Source: Metabacillus flavus (lineage in GTDB: Bacteria > Bacillota > Bacilli > Bacillales > Bacillaceae). From it: a stretch of DNA of 64,000 bases. The notes under the pieces were generated by a model that was not told the DNA's origin, made no database searches, and worked only from the letters and a program-made list of their open reading frames with translations. Of this stretch, positions 16,940-24,404 are shown piece by piece. Made by a program: the position numbers and the translations under genes. Location of the stretch: assembly GCF_018283675.1 (NCBI RefSeq), contig NZ_JAGVRK010000001.1, positions 992,001 through 1,056,000 of the forward strand, in the 5' to 3' direction. How positions within the stretch are numbered: position 1 is the stretch's first letter; each line of letters opens with the position of its first letter.

Positions 16940-17488
16940 ATGACCAGGGGATTGATTGTGATTGATTACACAAATGATTTTGTTGCGGATAACGGAGCAC
17001 TGACTTGCGGCAAGCCGGGTCAGGTGATTGAATCAGAAATCGTGAGGGTAACGAAAGATTTTATTGAGTCTGGAGATACCGTTGTTTTCGCAGTTGATTT
17101 TCATAAAATGAATGATCCATTTCATCCGGAGACAGCTCTTTACCCTCCTCATAATATTGAGGGAACCTTAGGAAGAGAGCTTTACGGAGCGCTTCAGGAT
17201 CTATATGAACAAAATCAGCATCTCGGCCATGTTATTTGGATGGATAAAACAAGGTACAGCGCATTTGCAGGAACAAATTTGGAAATCCTTCTCAGAGAGA
17301 GAGGAATTACGGAGCTTCATCTGATTGGGGTATGCACAGACATTTGTGTTCTTCACACGGCAGTAGATGCCTATAATAAAGGATTTAAGATTACGGTTCA
17401 CGAGAAGGCAGCAGCCAGTTTTGACGAAGATGGCCATAAATGGGCGCTGAGGCATTTCAAAGGCAGCTTAAATGCGGAAATCAAGTAG
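16940..17488 (+). CDS. pncA: Nicotinamidase / isochorismatase-family cysteine hydrolase
   Basis: This 182-aa protein converts nicotinamide to nicotinate, the first step of the Preiss-Handler salvage route. It has the catalytic Asp in 'VIDYTNDFV' near residue 10, a Lys in 'MDKTRYSAF' near 103, and the nucleophilic Cys in 'GVCTDICVLHTA' near 136. ATG 16940 is preferred over ATG 16934, because the AGGGGGA site ends at 16933 and gives normal spacing only for the second ATG. It is 19 bases after nrtR and 23 before pncB. Confidence 0.92.
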   Translation: MTRGLIVIDYTNDFVADNGALTCGKPGQVIESEIVRVTKDFIESGDTVVFAVDFHKMNDPFHPETALYPPHNIEGTLGRELYGALQDLYEQNQHLGHVIWMDKTRYSAFAGTNLEILLRERGITELHLIGVCTDICVLHTAVDAYNKGFKITVHEKAAASFDEDGHKWALRHFKGSLNAEIK

Positions 17489-17511
17489 TTGGATGGAGAG
17501 GAGATCTAAAG

Positions 17512-18978
17512 ATGCACGGCAAATATGAGGATGACAGCCTGGCCCTTCATACGGACCTTTATCAAATAAATATGGCGGAAACATACTGGGAAGACGGTGT
17601 CCATAATAATAAGGCTGTTTTCGAATTGTTCTTCAGAAAACTGCCGTTTGGCAATGGATATGCAGTCTTTGCAGGGCTGGAGAGGGTTATTCAGTATTTA
17701 GAGGGATTTCGTTTCTCTGAAAGTGATTTGGAATTTTTAAGGGAGCTTGGATACAAGGAGGATTTCCTCGCTTACCTGAAAGATATGCGATTCACCGGTT
17801 CCGTTCGCTCAATGGAAGAAGGAGAGCTTGTTTTCGGAGGTGAGCCGATGATTCGGGTTGAAGCTCCACTTGCAGAAGCCCAGCTCGTTGAAACGGCTTT
17901 GCTGAATATCGTAAACTTCCAGACGCTGATTGCAACGAAGGCATGCCGAATTAAACAGGCTGTCGGGGATCAGACGGTAATGGAATTCGGTTCAAGACGG
18001 GCGCACGAATTGGATGCGGCTCTGTGGGGAACACGGGCTGCCTTTATCGGCGGACTTGAAGCAACCTCGAATGTCCGGGCTGCGAAGCTTTTCGGAATTC
18101 CGGCTGCAGGTACGCATGCCCACGCGCTTGTTCAGGCATACCGGGACGAATATACAGCTTTTCATAAATACGCCCGGCGCCACAAGGACTGCGTCTTCTT
18201 AGTTGATACATACGATACGCTGAAGTCCGGTGTTCCTAATGCGATCAGAGTGGCACAGGAGCTGGGTGATAAAATTAATTTTGTTGGGATCCGTCTTGAC
18301 AGCGGAGATATGGCGTACCTGTCTAAAAAAGCGAGAAAGATGCTGGACGATGCAGGATTTACAGAAACTCATATTATCGCATCCAATGATTTGGATGAAG
18401 ACACCATTATGAATTTAAAATCACAGGGAGCGCGCATTGACACTTGGGGAATCGGCACGAAGCTCATCACTGCCTATGATCAGCCTGCGCTGGGAGCTGT
18501 GTACAAGCTAGTCAGCATTGAAGGCAATGATGGCCGGATGGAAGACACCATTAAAATCAGCGGGAATCCTGAAAAGGTCACAACGCCTGGCATGAAACGC
18601 CTCTACAGGATTATCAATACGAATAACCATAAATCAGAAGGCGATTATATTGCGCTTGAGGAAGAGAATCCGAATGAAGAAGAACGCCTGAAAATGTTCC
18701 ATCCGGTTCATACGTACATCAGCAAATTCGTCACGGATTTTGAAGCGCGTGATCTCCATAAAGATATTTTCAAAGACGGAAAGCTCATCTATGATCTTCC
18801 ATCCATTCAGGATATTCAAGGCAAGGTAAAGAGTAACCTTGAGGAGCTTTGGGATGAGTACAGAAGAAAGCTGAATCCTGAGGATTATCCGGTCGATCTC
18901 AGTGAAAAATGCTGGGAAAACAAAATGAGAAATATCCGTGAGGTTAAAGAGAAGGTTGAAAAAATAAGAAAAGGGTGA
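17512..18978 (+). CDS. pncB: Nicotinate phosphoribosyltransferase
   Basis: This 488-aa protein makes nicotinate mononucleotide from nicotinate and PRPP. It shows 'HTDLYQINMAETYW' at the N-terminus, 'FGSRRAHELDAALWGTRAA' near residue 160, 'GIPAAGTHAHALVQ' with the phosphorylatable His region, and 'GIRLDSGD...ASNDLDE'. The start is ATG 17512 with GAGAGGAG at 17497-17504. The frame extends upstream into pncA but without a ribosome site. It is 7 bases from the next gene. Confidence 0.96.
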   Translation: MHGKYEDDSLALHTDLYQINMAETYWEDGVHNNKAVFELFFRKLPFGNGYAVFAGLERVIQYLEGFRFSESDLEFLRELGYKEDFLAYLKDMRFTGSVRSMEEGELVFGGEPMIRVEAPLAEAQLVETALLNIVNFQTLIATKACRIKQAVGDQTVMEFGSRRAHELDAALWGTRAAFIGGLEATSNVRAAKLFGIPAAGTHAHALVQAYRDEYTAFHKYARRHKDCVFLVDTYDTLKSGVPNAIRVAQELGDKINFVGIRLDSGDMAYLSKKARKMLDDAGFTETHIIASNDLDEDTIMNLKSQGARIDTWGIGTKLITAYDQPALGAVYKLVSIEGNDGRMEDTIKISGNPEKVTTPGMKRLYRIINTNNHKSEGDYIALEEENPNEEERLKMFHPVHTYISKFVTDFEARDLHKDIFKDGKLIYDLPSIQDIQGKVKSNLEELWDEYRRKLNPEDYPVDLSEKCWENKMRNIREVKEKVEKIRKG

Positions 18979-18985
18979 GAAACGG

Positions 18986-19600
18986 ATGGCGAAAATCGGA
19001 ATTTACGGCAGCTCATTCGATCCAGTCACAAACGTTCATTTATGGACAGCCAGTACAGTAGCACATCGCTGCAAGCTGGACCGGGTCATTTTTCTTCCTT
19101 GCTCAAGCAAAAGAAAGGATAAGAGTCTGAACACCACCGATGAACACCGGATAGCCATGCTGCAGATGGCCCTTAAAAACAATGAAAAATTCATTTTAGA
19201 TGACTATGAAATGAAGCAGGATAGCTGGAATGTGTATACGTATCATACAATGCAGCATTTTCACTCCCTTTTCCCAGGCGACGAAGTGTCTTTCATCATG
19301 GGTGCCGATCTCCTGGAAGACATTGCAGAGGGAAAATGGAAGTATTCTGATGAACTGATTGCCAATAATAAGTTTATCGTCATGGCCCGAAATGGTATAG
19401 ATATGTTAAAGACGATTTCCCGTTCGCCCTTTTTGCGCAATTATGATGACGGAACGAGGTTTCATTTAATTGATAAAGGGCTTGCAATGGAAATCAGCAG
19501 CACGTATATACGGGAAGAGCTGGCGAAGGGCGGAGAACCGCGCTACCTGCTTCCAGATGCCTGCTATGATTATGTGAAAAAACATGGATTATACCAATAG
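18986..19600 (+). CDS. nadD: Nicotinate-nucleotide adenylyltransferase, operon-linked NadD paralog
   Basis: This 204-aa nucleotidyltransferase has an N-terminal 'GIYGSSFDPVTNVHLW' (a variant of G-x-F-x-P-x-H-x-x-H in which the first His position is Thr/Asn) and a C-terminal 'MEISSTYIREEL' (I-S-S-T-x-I-R). It adenylates nicotinate mononucleotide to deamido-NAD. Bacillus genomes normally carry nadD elsewhere near RNA and ribosome-silencing genes, so this is probably a second, salvage-dedicated copy (inference). The altered H-x-G-H-like motif is worth noting, because that His normally contacts ATP phosphates. Confidence 0.88.
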   Translation: MAKIGIYGSSFDPVTNVHLWTASTVAHRCKLDRVIFLPCSSKRKDKSLNTTDEHRIAMLQMALKNNEKFILDDYEMKQDSWNVYTYHTMQHFHSLFPGDEVSFIMGADLLEDIAEGKWKYSDELIANNKFIVMARNGIDMLKTISRSPFLRNYDDGTRFHLIDKGLAMEISSTYIREELAKGGEPRYLLPDACYDYVKKHGLYQ

Positions 19601-19621
19601 CTACTTGAGGAGGACTTTATC

Positions 19622-20440
19622 ATGAGCATGCAAAAGCAGATTATGAAAGAATTGAATGTACAAGCCCAAATTGACCCGGCACAGGAAATCCGTAAACGCG
19701 TGGACTTTTTGAAGGAGTATGTGAAAAAAACGAACACAAAAGGATTTGTTCTTGGAATCAGTCTTGGACAGGACTCCACTCTTGCAGGCAAGCTGAATCA
19801 GATGGCTGTTGAAGAGCTTCGCGAGGAAGGCTACGATGCCTCATTCCTGGCCGTACGTCTGCCGTATAAAGTTCAGCATGATGAGCACGATGCCAAGCTT
19901 GTCTTCGAATTTATGAAGCCGGACAAAATCGTAAGCTTTAACATTGCGCCTGCAGTGGACGGCTTTACTGAAACATACAACGAAGCCGATGAGGTTAAGC
20001 TCGCAGATTACCATAAAGGCAATGTAAAAGCACGAATCCGGATGACCGCTCAATATGCGTTCGGCGGACAGCACGGCTTGCTTGTAACAGGAACTGACCA
20101 CGCCGCTGAAGCGGTAACAGGATTCTTTACCAAATACGGAGACGGCGGAGCGGATATCCTGCCGCTTACCGGCTTAACAAAAAGACAGGGAAAAGCCCTT
20201 CTTAAAGAACTTGGCTGCCCGGAAAGCCTGTACATGAAAGCTCCAACTGCCGACCTGCTGGATGATAAGCCGCAGCAGGCAGATGAAACCGAGCTTGGAA
20301 TTAAGTATGATGAGCTTGATGACTACCTGGAAGGCAAGGAAGTATCAAGTGAAGTGGCTGAGAAGATTGAAAAGCGCTATATGATCACAGAGCATAAGCG
20401 CCAGCTGCCGGCTTCGATGTTTGATGGCTGGTGGAAGTAA
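19622..20440 (+). CDS. nadE: NH3-dependent NAD+ synthetase with altered ATP loop
   Basis: This 272-aa protein has the full length of NadE and the conserved C-terminal half ('[22 protein letters not shown]', '[17 protein letters not shown]', 'DDYLEGK', '[13 protein letters not shown]'). It amidates deamido-NAD to NAD using ammonia and ATP. The ATP-pyrophosphatase loop, normally S-G-G-Q-D-S, reads S47-L48-G49-Q50-D51-S52. The usual L-P-Y/H-G loop reads L-P-Y-K83. Both changes are clear in the bases. Last gene of the operon; a terminator follows 8 bases after the stop. The function is probable, but activity of this copy is uncertain. Confidence 0.9.
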   Translation: MSMQKQIMKELNVQAQIDPAQEIRKRVDFLKEYVKKTNTKGFVLGISLGQDSTLAGKLNQMAVEELREEGYDASFLAVRLPYKVQHDEHDAKLVFEFMKPDKIVSFNIAPAVDGFTETYNEADEVKLADYHKGNVKARIRMTAQYAFGGQHGLLVTGTDHAAEAVTGFFTKYGDGGADILPLTGLTKRQGKALLKELGCPESLYMKAPTADLLDDKPQQADETELGIKYDELDDYLEGKEVSSEVAEKIEKRYMITEHKRQLPASMFDGWWK

Positions 20441-20448
20441 TAGAAGCG

Positions 20449-20474
20449 GACCGGGGAGACCCGGTCTATTTTTT
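20449..20474. terminator. Terminator of the NAD operon
   Basis: GACCGGG/CCCGGTC with a GAGA loop followed by a T-rich tract. It overlaps the stop codon of the small gene on the other strand. Confidence 0.85.
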
Positions 20475-20600
20475 ATGGGACTTTATTTTCTTATCCGCAT
20501 ACCAGTGGCTGATAAATACACCAATGATAGACAATCCGAGAATGCCAGCCGTAATTGATAAAAAAATGGGGAGCCATGCGCCGAAAAATAAGAATTCCAT
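20466..20600 (-). CDS. 44-aa predicted membrane protein
   Basis: ATG at 20600-20598, stop TAG at 20468-20466. The product (starts MEFLFFGAWLPIFLSITAGI) has one long hydrophobic segment followed by a Lys-rich tail (ADKKIKSHKK), as in a single-pass protein with a cytosolic basic tail. Its start overlaps the stop of the small ORF upstream (TAATG), suggesting translational coupling. I do not recognise the family. Confidence 0.62.
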   Translation of the reverse strand: MEFLFFGAWLPIFLSITAGILGLSIIGVFISHWYADKKIKSHKK

Positions 20601-20695
20601 TACATCATCACCGCATCTGCAATAAGAGAAACGAATTTCAGGGGATTGTATTTGACGCCTCTTTCTTTATCCCTATCGGTGATGTCCACTTCCAT
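20600..20695 (-). CDS. 31-aa (or 37-aa) small ORF coupled to the membrane protein
   Basis: ATG at 20695 opens a charged peptide (MEVDITDRDKERGVKYNPLK...) whose TAA overlaps the ATG of the next gene. The strong AGGAGGGG at about 20720 lies too far from this ATG, but is well spaced from an in-frame CTG at 20713. The true start may therefore be CTG, adding six residues. Coding nature is plausible rather than certain. Confidence 0.42.
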   Translation of the reverse strand: MEVDITDRDKERGVKYNPLKFVSLIADAVMM

Positions 20696-20764
20696 CTCAG
20701 GTTGAATAGACAGTCAAGACCCCTCCTTTTTCTTCCATTATAGCTCATATGGATAATGAATATT

Positions 20765-20797
20765 AAAAAAGGAGAAAGAGCATCGAACTCTTTCTCC
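20765..20797 (-). terminator. Intrinsic terminator of the adaA-EamA operon
   Basis: On the minus strand a perfect GGAGAAAGAG/CTCTTTCTCC stem with a 7-base loop followed by TTTTTTA, just past the EamA stop. Confidence 0.88.
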
Positions 20798-20802
20798 ATT
20801 CC

Positions 20803-21696
20803 TTACGCAGATTCACTGATCGAAACAGCCGCTTTCTTTTTTCTGGTCGCCAGATAAACACCGGCTAAAATAACAAACAGTCCCCAAATGGCATGAGAGC
20901 TGATTTTTTCCTGCAGCAGGAAGGCTCCCCACAGCAGAGCGGTAACGGGAATAAGGAACGTCGCCGAAACCGCAATTTCCGGTCCGCCTTCTTTCGTAAT
21001 GTAATAAAAAAGAAGCTGGGCAATTCCCGATCCGAAACAGCCGAGTCCGATAATTGCCAGGATAACCGGGCCGTTGGCGAGAGCCGCAAGTTCAATGGGC
21101 TGTGAAAAAAACATGCCGATCAGTCCAACCAATGCTCCGACCATCAGGGATACAGCCGATGTAAACAGCACGCCGCTGTTCCCCAAGTACTTTCTCGTAA
21201 GCTGGGCAGAGGTGCCATAGCAAAGTGTCGCAATCAGCATCGTACCGACTCCCGTAAAGTTTTCCTGTGCAAGCTTCATAACGTCAAAGTCGATGAAAAT
21301 CAGAATTCCAATCAGTCCCATAACCAGCCCGATCCACTGTCTTGCTGCCAATGCAGCCGAGAAAAAAAGCAGTCCGATCAGTCCGGTCCATAGCGGAGTG
21401 GTGGCGTTCAGAATCGAAGCGGAGCTGCTTGAAATGACCGTTTCGCTGAGCGCGACTAAGCCCCATGGCAGTCCGGTGTTCAGGACGCCAATGATCAGAA
21501 GCGGAATCCAAGGGATTTTGCGCGGGATGGTTTTTCTTTTTGCGAGTAAAATGGGCAGGAGCAATAACGCTCCGGCTGCGCATCTCAAAAAGACCGTTCC
21601 CCACATACCGGCCGGTCCGACGAGAACTTTAATAAAAACAAAGGAAAGTCCCCAAATAAGGCTGAGACCTCCAAGTGCAGCATATACACGAATCAT
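20803..21696 (-). CDS. DMT superfamily transporter, EamA family
   Basis: This 297-aa protein has about ten hydrophobic helices arranged as two EamA repeats ('WGLSFVFIKVLVGPAGMWGTVFLR' and 'GISSQLT'-like second repeat, with 'LLWGAFLLQEKISSHAIWGLFVILAGVYLATRKKK' at the end). It is probably an exporter of amino acids or other small metabolites in the cytoplasmic membrane. It overlaps adaA by four bases, so the two form an operon. The substrate is unknown. Confidence 0.92.
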   Translation of the reverse strand: MIRVYAALGGLSLIWGLSFVFIKVLVGPAGMWGTVFLRCAAGALLLLPILLAKRKTIPRKIPWIPLLIIGVLNTGLPWGLVALSETVISSSSASILNATTPLWTGLIGLLFFSAALAARQWIGLVMGLIGILIFIDFDVMKLAQENFTGVGTMLIATLCYGTSAQLTRKYLGNSGVLFTSAVSLMVGALVGLIGMFFSQPIELAALANGPVILAIIGLGCFGSGIAQLLFYYITKEGGPEIAVSATFLIPVTALLWGAFLLQEKISSHAIWGLFVILAGVYLATRKKKAAVSISESA

Positions 21697-22241
21697 TTAA
21701 GCACCTTCTGTCTAAAATTGGATGGAGATTCACCGGTCAGCCGCTTAAACACTCTTGAAAAATGGGAAGGCTTTTTGAAACCGGTCAGACTGGAGATTTC
21801 CGCAATCGAATATGTCCCTTCATTCATTAAGGCTTGAGCGGCTGCGATACGGATTTCCGCTACATATTGAGCAGGTGATTTTCCTGCCAATTCTTTAAAC
21901 GTTTTATGAAAATAATAAGGGCTGATATAGAGAGAATCGGCTAATGTCTGAAGAGTCAGCTCCTCTTGGTATCTCTCTTCAATCAGTCTTTTTGCATTTC
22001 GAATCAGATGCTGCTTAGGATCAGGAAGCACTTCCGCATCGGGCTGGCATCGCTTGCAGGGACGGTAGCCTTGATGAATGAAAAATTCTGCAGAGCCGTT
22101 CACTTGAACATTTTGTCTCAAGGGAGTCCTTGAACGGCAAGAAGGCCTGCAGAATATGTTCGTTGTCTTCACTCCGTAGAAAAATTGCCCGTCAAAAGCT
22201 GTATTACAGGAAACAATGGCTTCCCATTCGTAATTGCGCAT
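21693..22241 (-). CDS. adaA: AdaA-type methylphosphotriester-DNA methyltransferase and AraC activator
   Basis: This 182-aa protein has an N-terminal Ada zinc domain with four cysteines (C31, C35, C62, C65). It takes methyl groups from DNA phosphotriesters and so becomes an activator. Two AraC helix-turn-helix motifs follow (residues about 90-180; 'LADSLYISPYYFHKTFKELAGKSP' and 'FKKPSHFSRVFKRLTGESP'). It matches B. subtilis AdaA in plan. A GGAGGTGAG site precedes ATG. Coupling to a transporter instead of adaB is unusual compared with B. subtilis. Confidence 0.94.
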   Translation of the reverse strand: MRNYEWEAIVSCNTAFDGQFFYGVKTTNIFCRPSCRSRTPLRQNVQVNGSAEFFIHQGYRPCKRCQPDAEVLPDPKQHLIRNAKRLIEERYQEELTLQTLADSLYISPYYFHKTFKELAGKSPAQYVAEIRIAAAQALMNEGTYSIAEISSLTGFKKPSHFSRVFKRLTGESPSNFRQKVLK

Positions 22242-22391
22242 TGCCGCTCACCTCCGTCTGAAACAAATTTTAACATATTTCAGCGAGGTGAAACGGGAGA
22301 TGGAAAGGAACAGCAAAAATCGATAAGGGAGGAAAGTTAGGTATTTTTAAATGTTGATGAATGACATTAGATTTGCTGAGAACCTCTGCAT

Positions 22392-23642
22392 TTAAGCTAC
22401 CCGGGGGATAAGAATAATAAATTCTGTCCCCCTATCCTTTTCACTTTTAACTAGGATCTTGCCCTGAAAAGACCGGACTATTTGAAAACTTACCATCATA
22501 CCTAAGCCTGTTCCACTTTCCTTTAAAGAATAAAACGGAGACCCGAGCCGCTCCATCTGGTTTTTTGTCATCCCGATTCCCTCGTCTTTAATGGTGATTA
22601 TAATGTACCCATCTTCAGTTGACCCGCATGTAATCCAAACGATTCCACCAGCCGGCATAGACTCTATCGCATTTTTAAAAATATTAATCAGTGACTGGTT
22701 CAGTTTTTGAGGATTGGCATAAATCCAGCAGTTCTCAAGAATATCCGTTTTAAATTCAACATTATGGTTCAGGGAGTAACTTTGGATGATGCTGACTGCA
22801 CGCTGCAGCTGATAACCTGCGTTGATTCTTTCATTATTATTTACGGTTGGTTTACCGAAAGATAAAAAGTCATTAATGATTTCATTTGCACGATCTAATT
22901 CATCAATAGAAATTTGAAGGTATTCCTTCTTTTTTTCTGGTAATTCAGGATCGTTCAGCAGCTGAAGAAAGCCTCTGGTTACTTGCATCGGATTTCTGAT
23001 TTCATGAGCAAACACACTTGCCAGCTCGCCTATCACTCGGAATTTTTCTGAGTTTTGCATGTCTGACCGCAGCTGGTGGATTTCTTTAATTGTTTCATTT
23101 AACATCGTAAAGAACCAAGTAACGGCCAATACAAAGATTAGATGAATCATCTGTACTTTAAGATAATCGATGGAAAATCCTTTAAACCATCCAAAAATAG
23201 AAATACCTGTAAAAACATAGAAAAAAGAAAGGCCGACAGCCATTTTAACTCTTCCATCTTTGTTCGAACGTGCAAAGGACTTTTGAAAATATAGCAGAAC
23301 AGGCAGTGAGATTGATAAGGTAAGAACAGTCGTATAAAATCCCATACTGATTCCAAGATAAAGCCGATACAGGATGATAAGGGCAGACAGAAAGATGCCT
23401 GGCCAAAACCCGCCATATAAAATTCCGAATAGGAGAGGAATAATTCTTAAATCCAAACGGGCATTTTGACCAAAACTCACTGGGAAGGACATGCAAAAAA
23501 ATATTGAAATTCCCCACAAAACAGACATGATGACCTTTCTATTTTTATGACTCTTTACCTTCTCCGTGACAAAAGTAAAATAAATAAAAATGGGAATGGC
23601 CATAAGTGTTAGCTGCAGCAAAAAATCCTTAATTATACTCAT
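22392..23642 (-). CDS. Sensor histidine kinase, 5TM LytS-type sensor (KinB-like)
   Basis: This 416-aa protein has five to six membrane helices in residues 1-180 with the LytS 5TMR feature 'DLRIIPLLFGILYGG'. It then has the phospho-acceptor box 'FAHEIRNPMQ' (His213), an N box 'NQSLINIFKNAIESMP', and G boxes 'DEGIGM' and 'GTGLGM'. The lack of a neighbouring response regulator and the domain plan resemble sporulation kinase KinB, which feeds the Spo0F phosphorelay. That role is inferred. AAAGGTAG precedes ATG. Confidence 0.9.
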   Translation of the reverse strand: MSIIKDFLLQLTLMAIPIFIYFTFVTEKVKSHKNRKVIMSVLWGISIFFCMSFPVSFGQNARLDLRIIPLLFGILYGGFWPGIFLSALIILYRLYLGISMGFYTTVLTLSISLPVLLYFQKSFARSNKDGRVKMAVGLSFFYVFTGISIFGWFKGFSIDYLKVQMIHLIFVLAVTWFFTMLNETIKEIHQLRSDMQNSEKFRVIGELASVFAHEIRNPMQVTRGFLQLLNDPELPEKKKEYLQISIDELDRANEIINDFLSFGKPTVNNNERINAGYQLQRAVSIIQSYSLNHNVEFKTDILENCWIYANPQKLNQSLINIFKNAIESMPAGGIVWITCGSTEDGYIIITIKDEGIGMTKNQMERLGSPFYSLKESGTGLGMMVSFQIVRSFQGKILVKSEKDRGTEFIILIPRVA

Positions 23643-23762
23643 CTTGGCTACCTTTCCTATTCAGTTCTTTAGCTTAATTCTTAAAACACATTACATTCAG
23701 CCTGTTTTCTTATAGAGAAAAAACGAATTATAGTAGTTATTATACTTTAAAGTTATCAGAAT

Positions 23763-24085
23763 TTGTCGACGATTAAATCTGACTTTCCATTTTCTTTTCC
23801 TGCAAGTCCCTTCACACTCATCAGAGACATTCATATTGGTGCTGTAGAGAATGCGTCTGCCGTTAACTTCGGCAATAACTTCCCTTTTAAAGTAAAAAGC
23901 ATAATCAGGGATTTGGCAGCATCCTTGGCAATGGAAATGATATTCATGATATCCTTCCTCAACAGGAGGAAAGGGATGTCACAGAGGTCTTCAGCGAAAA
24001 TCCGGATCATCCCCAGCCTGAATGGCAGAAATGGCTGAAGGATGAGAAGAAGAATGACGGGGAGGAAAAAGGGGAACCGGAATAA
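23763..24085 (+). pseudogene. Frameshifted GerPA/GerPF-like small spore gene
   Basis: Frame 0 from TTG 23763 reads '...DIHIGAVENASAVNFGNNFPFK', resembling the 'vNFGDsF' core of GerPA/GerPF spore germination proteins. Near 23889-23891 the sense moves to frame 2 ('SKKHNQGFGSILGNGNDIHD...'), which runs to TAA 24085 with a Glu/Lys-rich tail. Restoring one A in the AAA run joins both parts into about 107 aa. There is no ribosome site before the TTG, so the start also looks decayed. A perfect 17-bp terminator stem follows. Family assignment is tentative. Confidence 0.5.
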
Positions 24086-24091
24086 AATAAA

Positions 24092-24132
24092 GAGCTGATG
24101 CTGAAAGATATTCTTTCAGCATCAGCTCCTTT
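24092..24132 (+). terminator. Long perfect hairpin terminator
   Basis: A 17-bp perfect stem GAGCTGATGCTGAAAGA and its complement around a TAT loop, followed by CTTTT, just after the broken small gene. Confidence 0.85.
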
Positions 24133-24135
24133 TGA

Positions 24136-24389
24136 GGTGCCAGTCCCGCACTCTATTAGCGAAATAAAGCTCCGGCACCAGCCCTGTGAACCGTTGATGC
24201 GCAAGGGTTTGAGAGGAGATGTCTCTGTCCCGTTCTGCGGTGAAGCATCGCGGGACTGACCCGGTGCCAGTCCCGCACTCTATTAGCGAAATAAAGCTCC
24301 GGCACCAGCTCTGTGAACCGTTGATACGCAAGGGTTTGAGAGGTGGTGTCTCAGTCCCGTTCTGCGGTGAAGCAGAGCGGGACTGACCC
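24136..24389. repeat. 127-bp tandem duplication with inverted GGTGCC/AGTCCCG modules
   Basis: Two head-to-tail units (24136-24262 and 24263-24389) differ at only a few positions. Each starts GGTGCCAGTCCCGCACTC, contains GGCACC about 40 bases later, and ends CGGGACTGACCC, so each can fold. Short open frames on the minus strand run through both units and are artefacts of the duplication. It lies between the pseudogene terminator and the 3' end of nrdB. Confidence 0.85.
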
Positions 24390-24404
24390 CGCCTTTAGCA
24401 CATT

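Noticed and set aside
24122-24331. Overlapping minus-strand ORFs with repeated residues
   Set aside because: Both come from the 127-bp tandem duplication, start without ribosome sites and repeat the same meaningless peptide.
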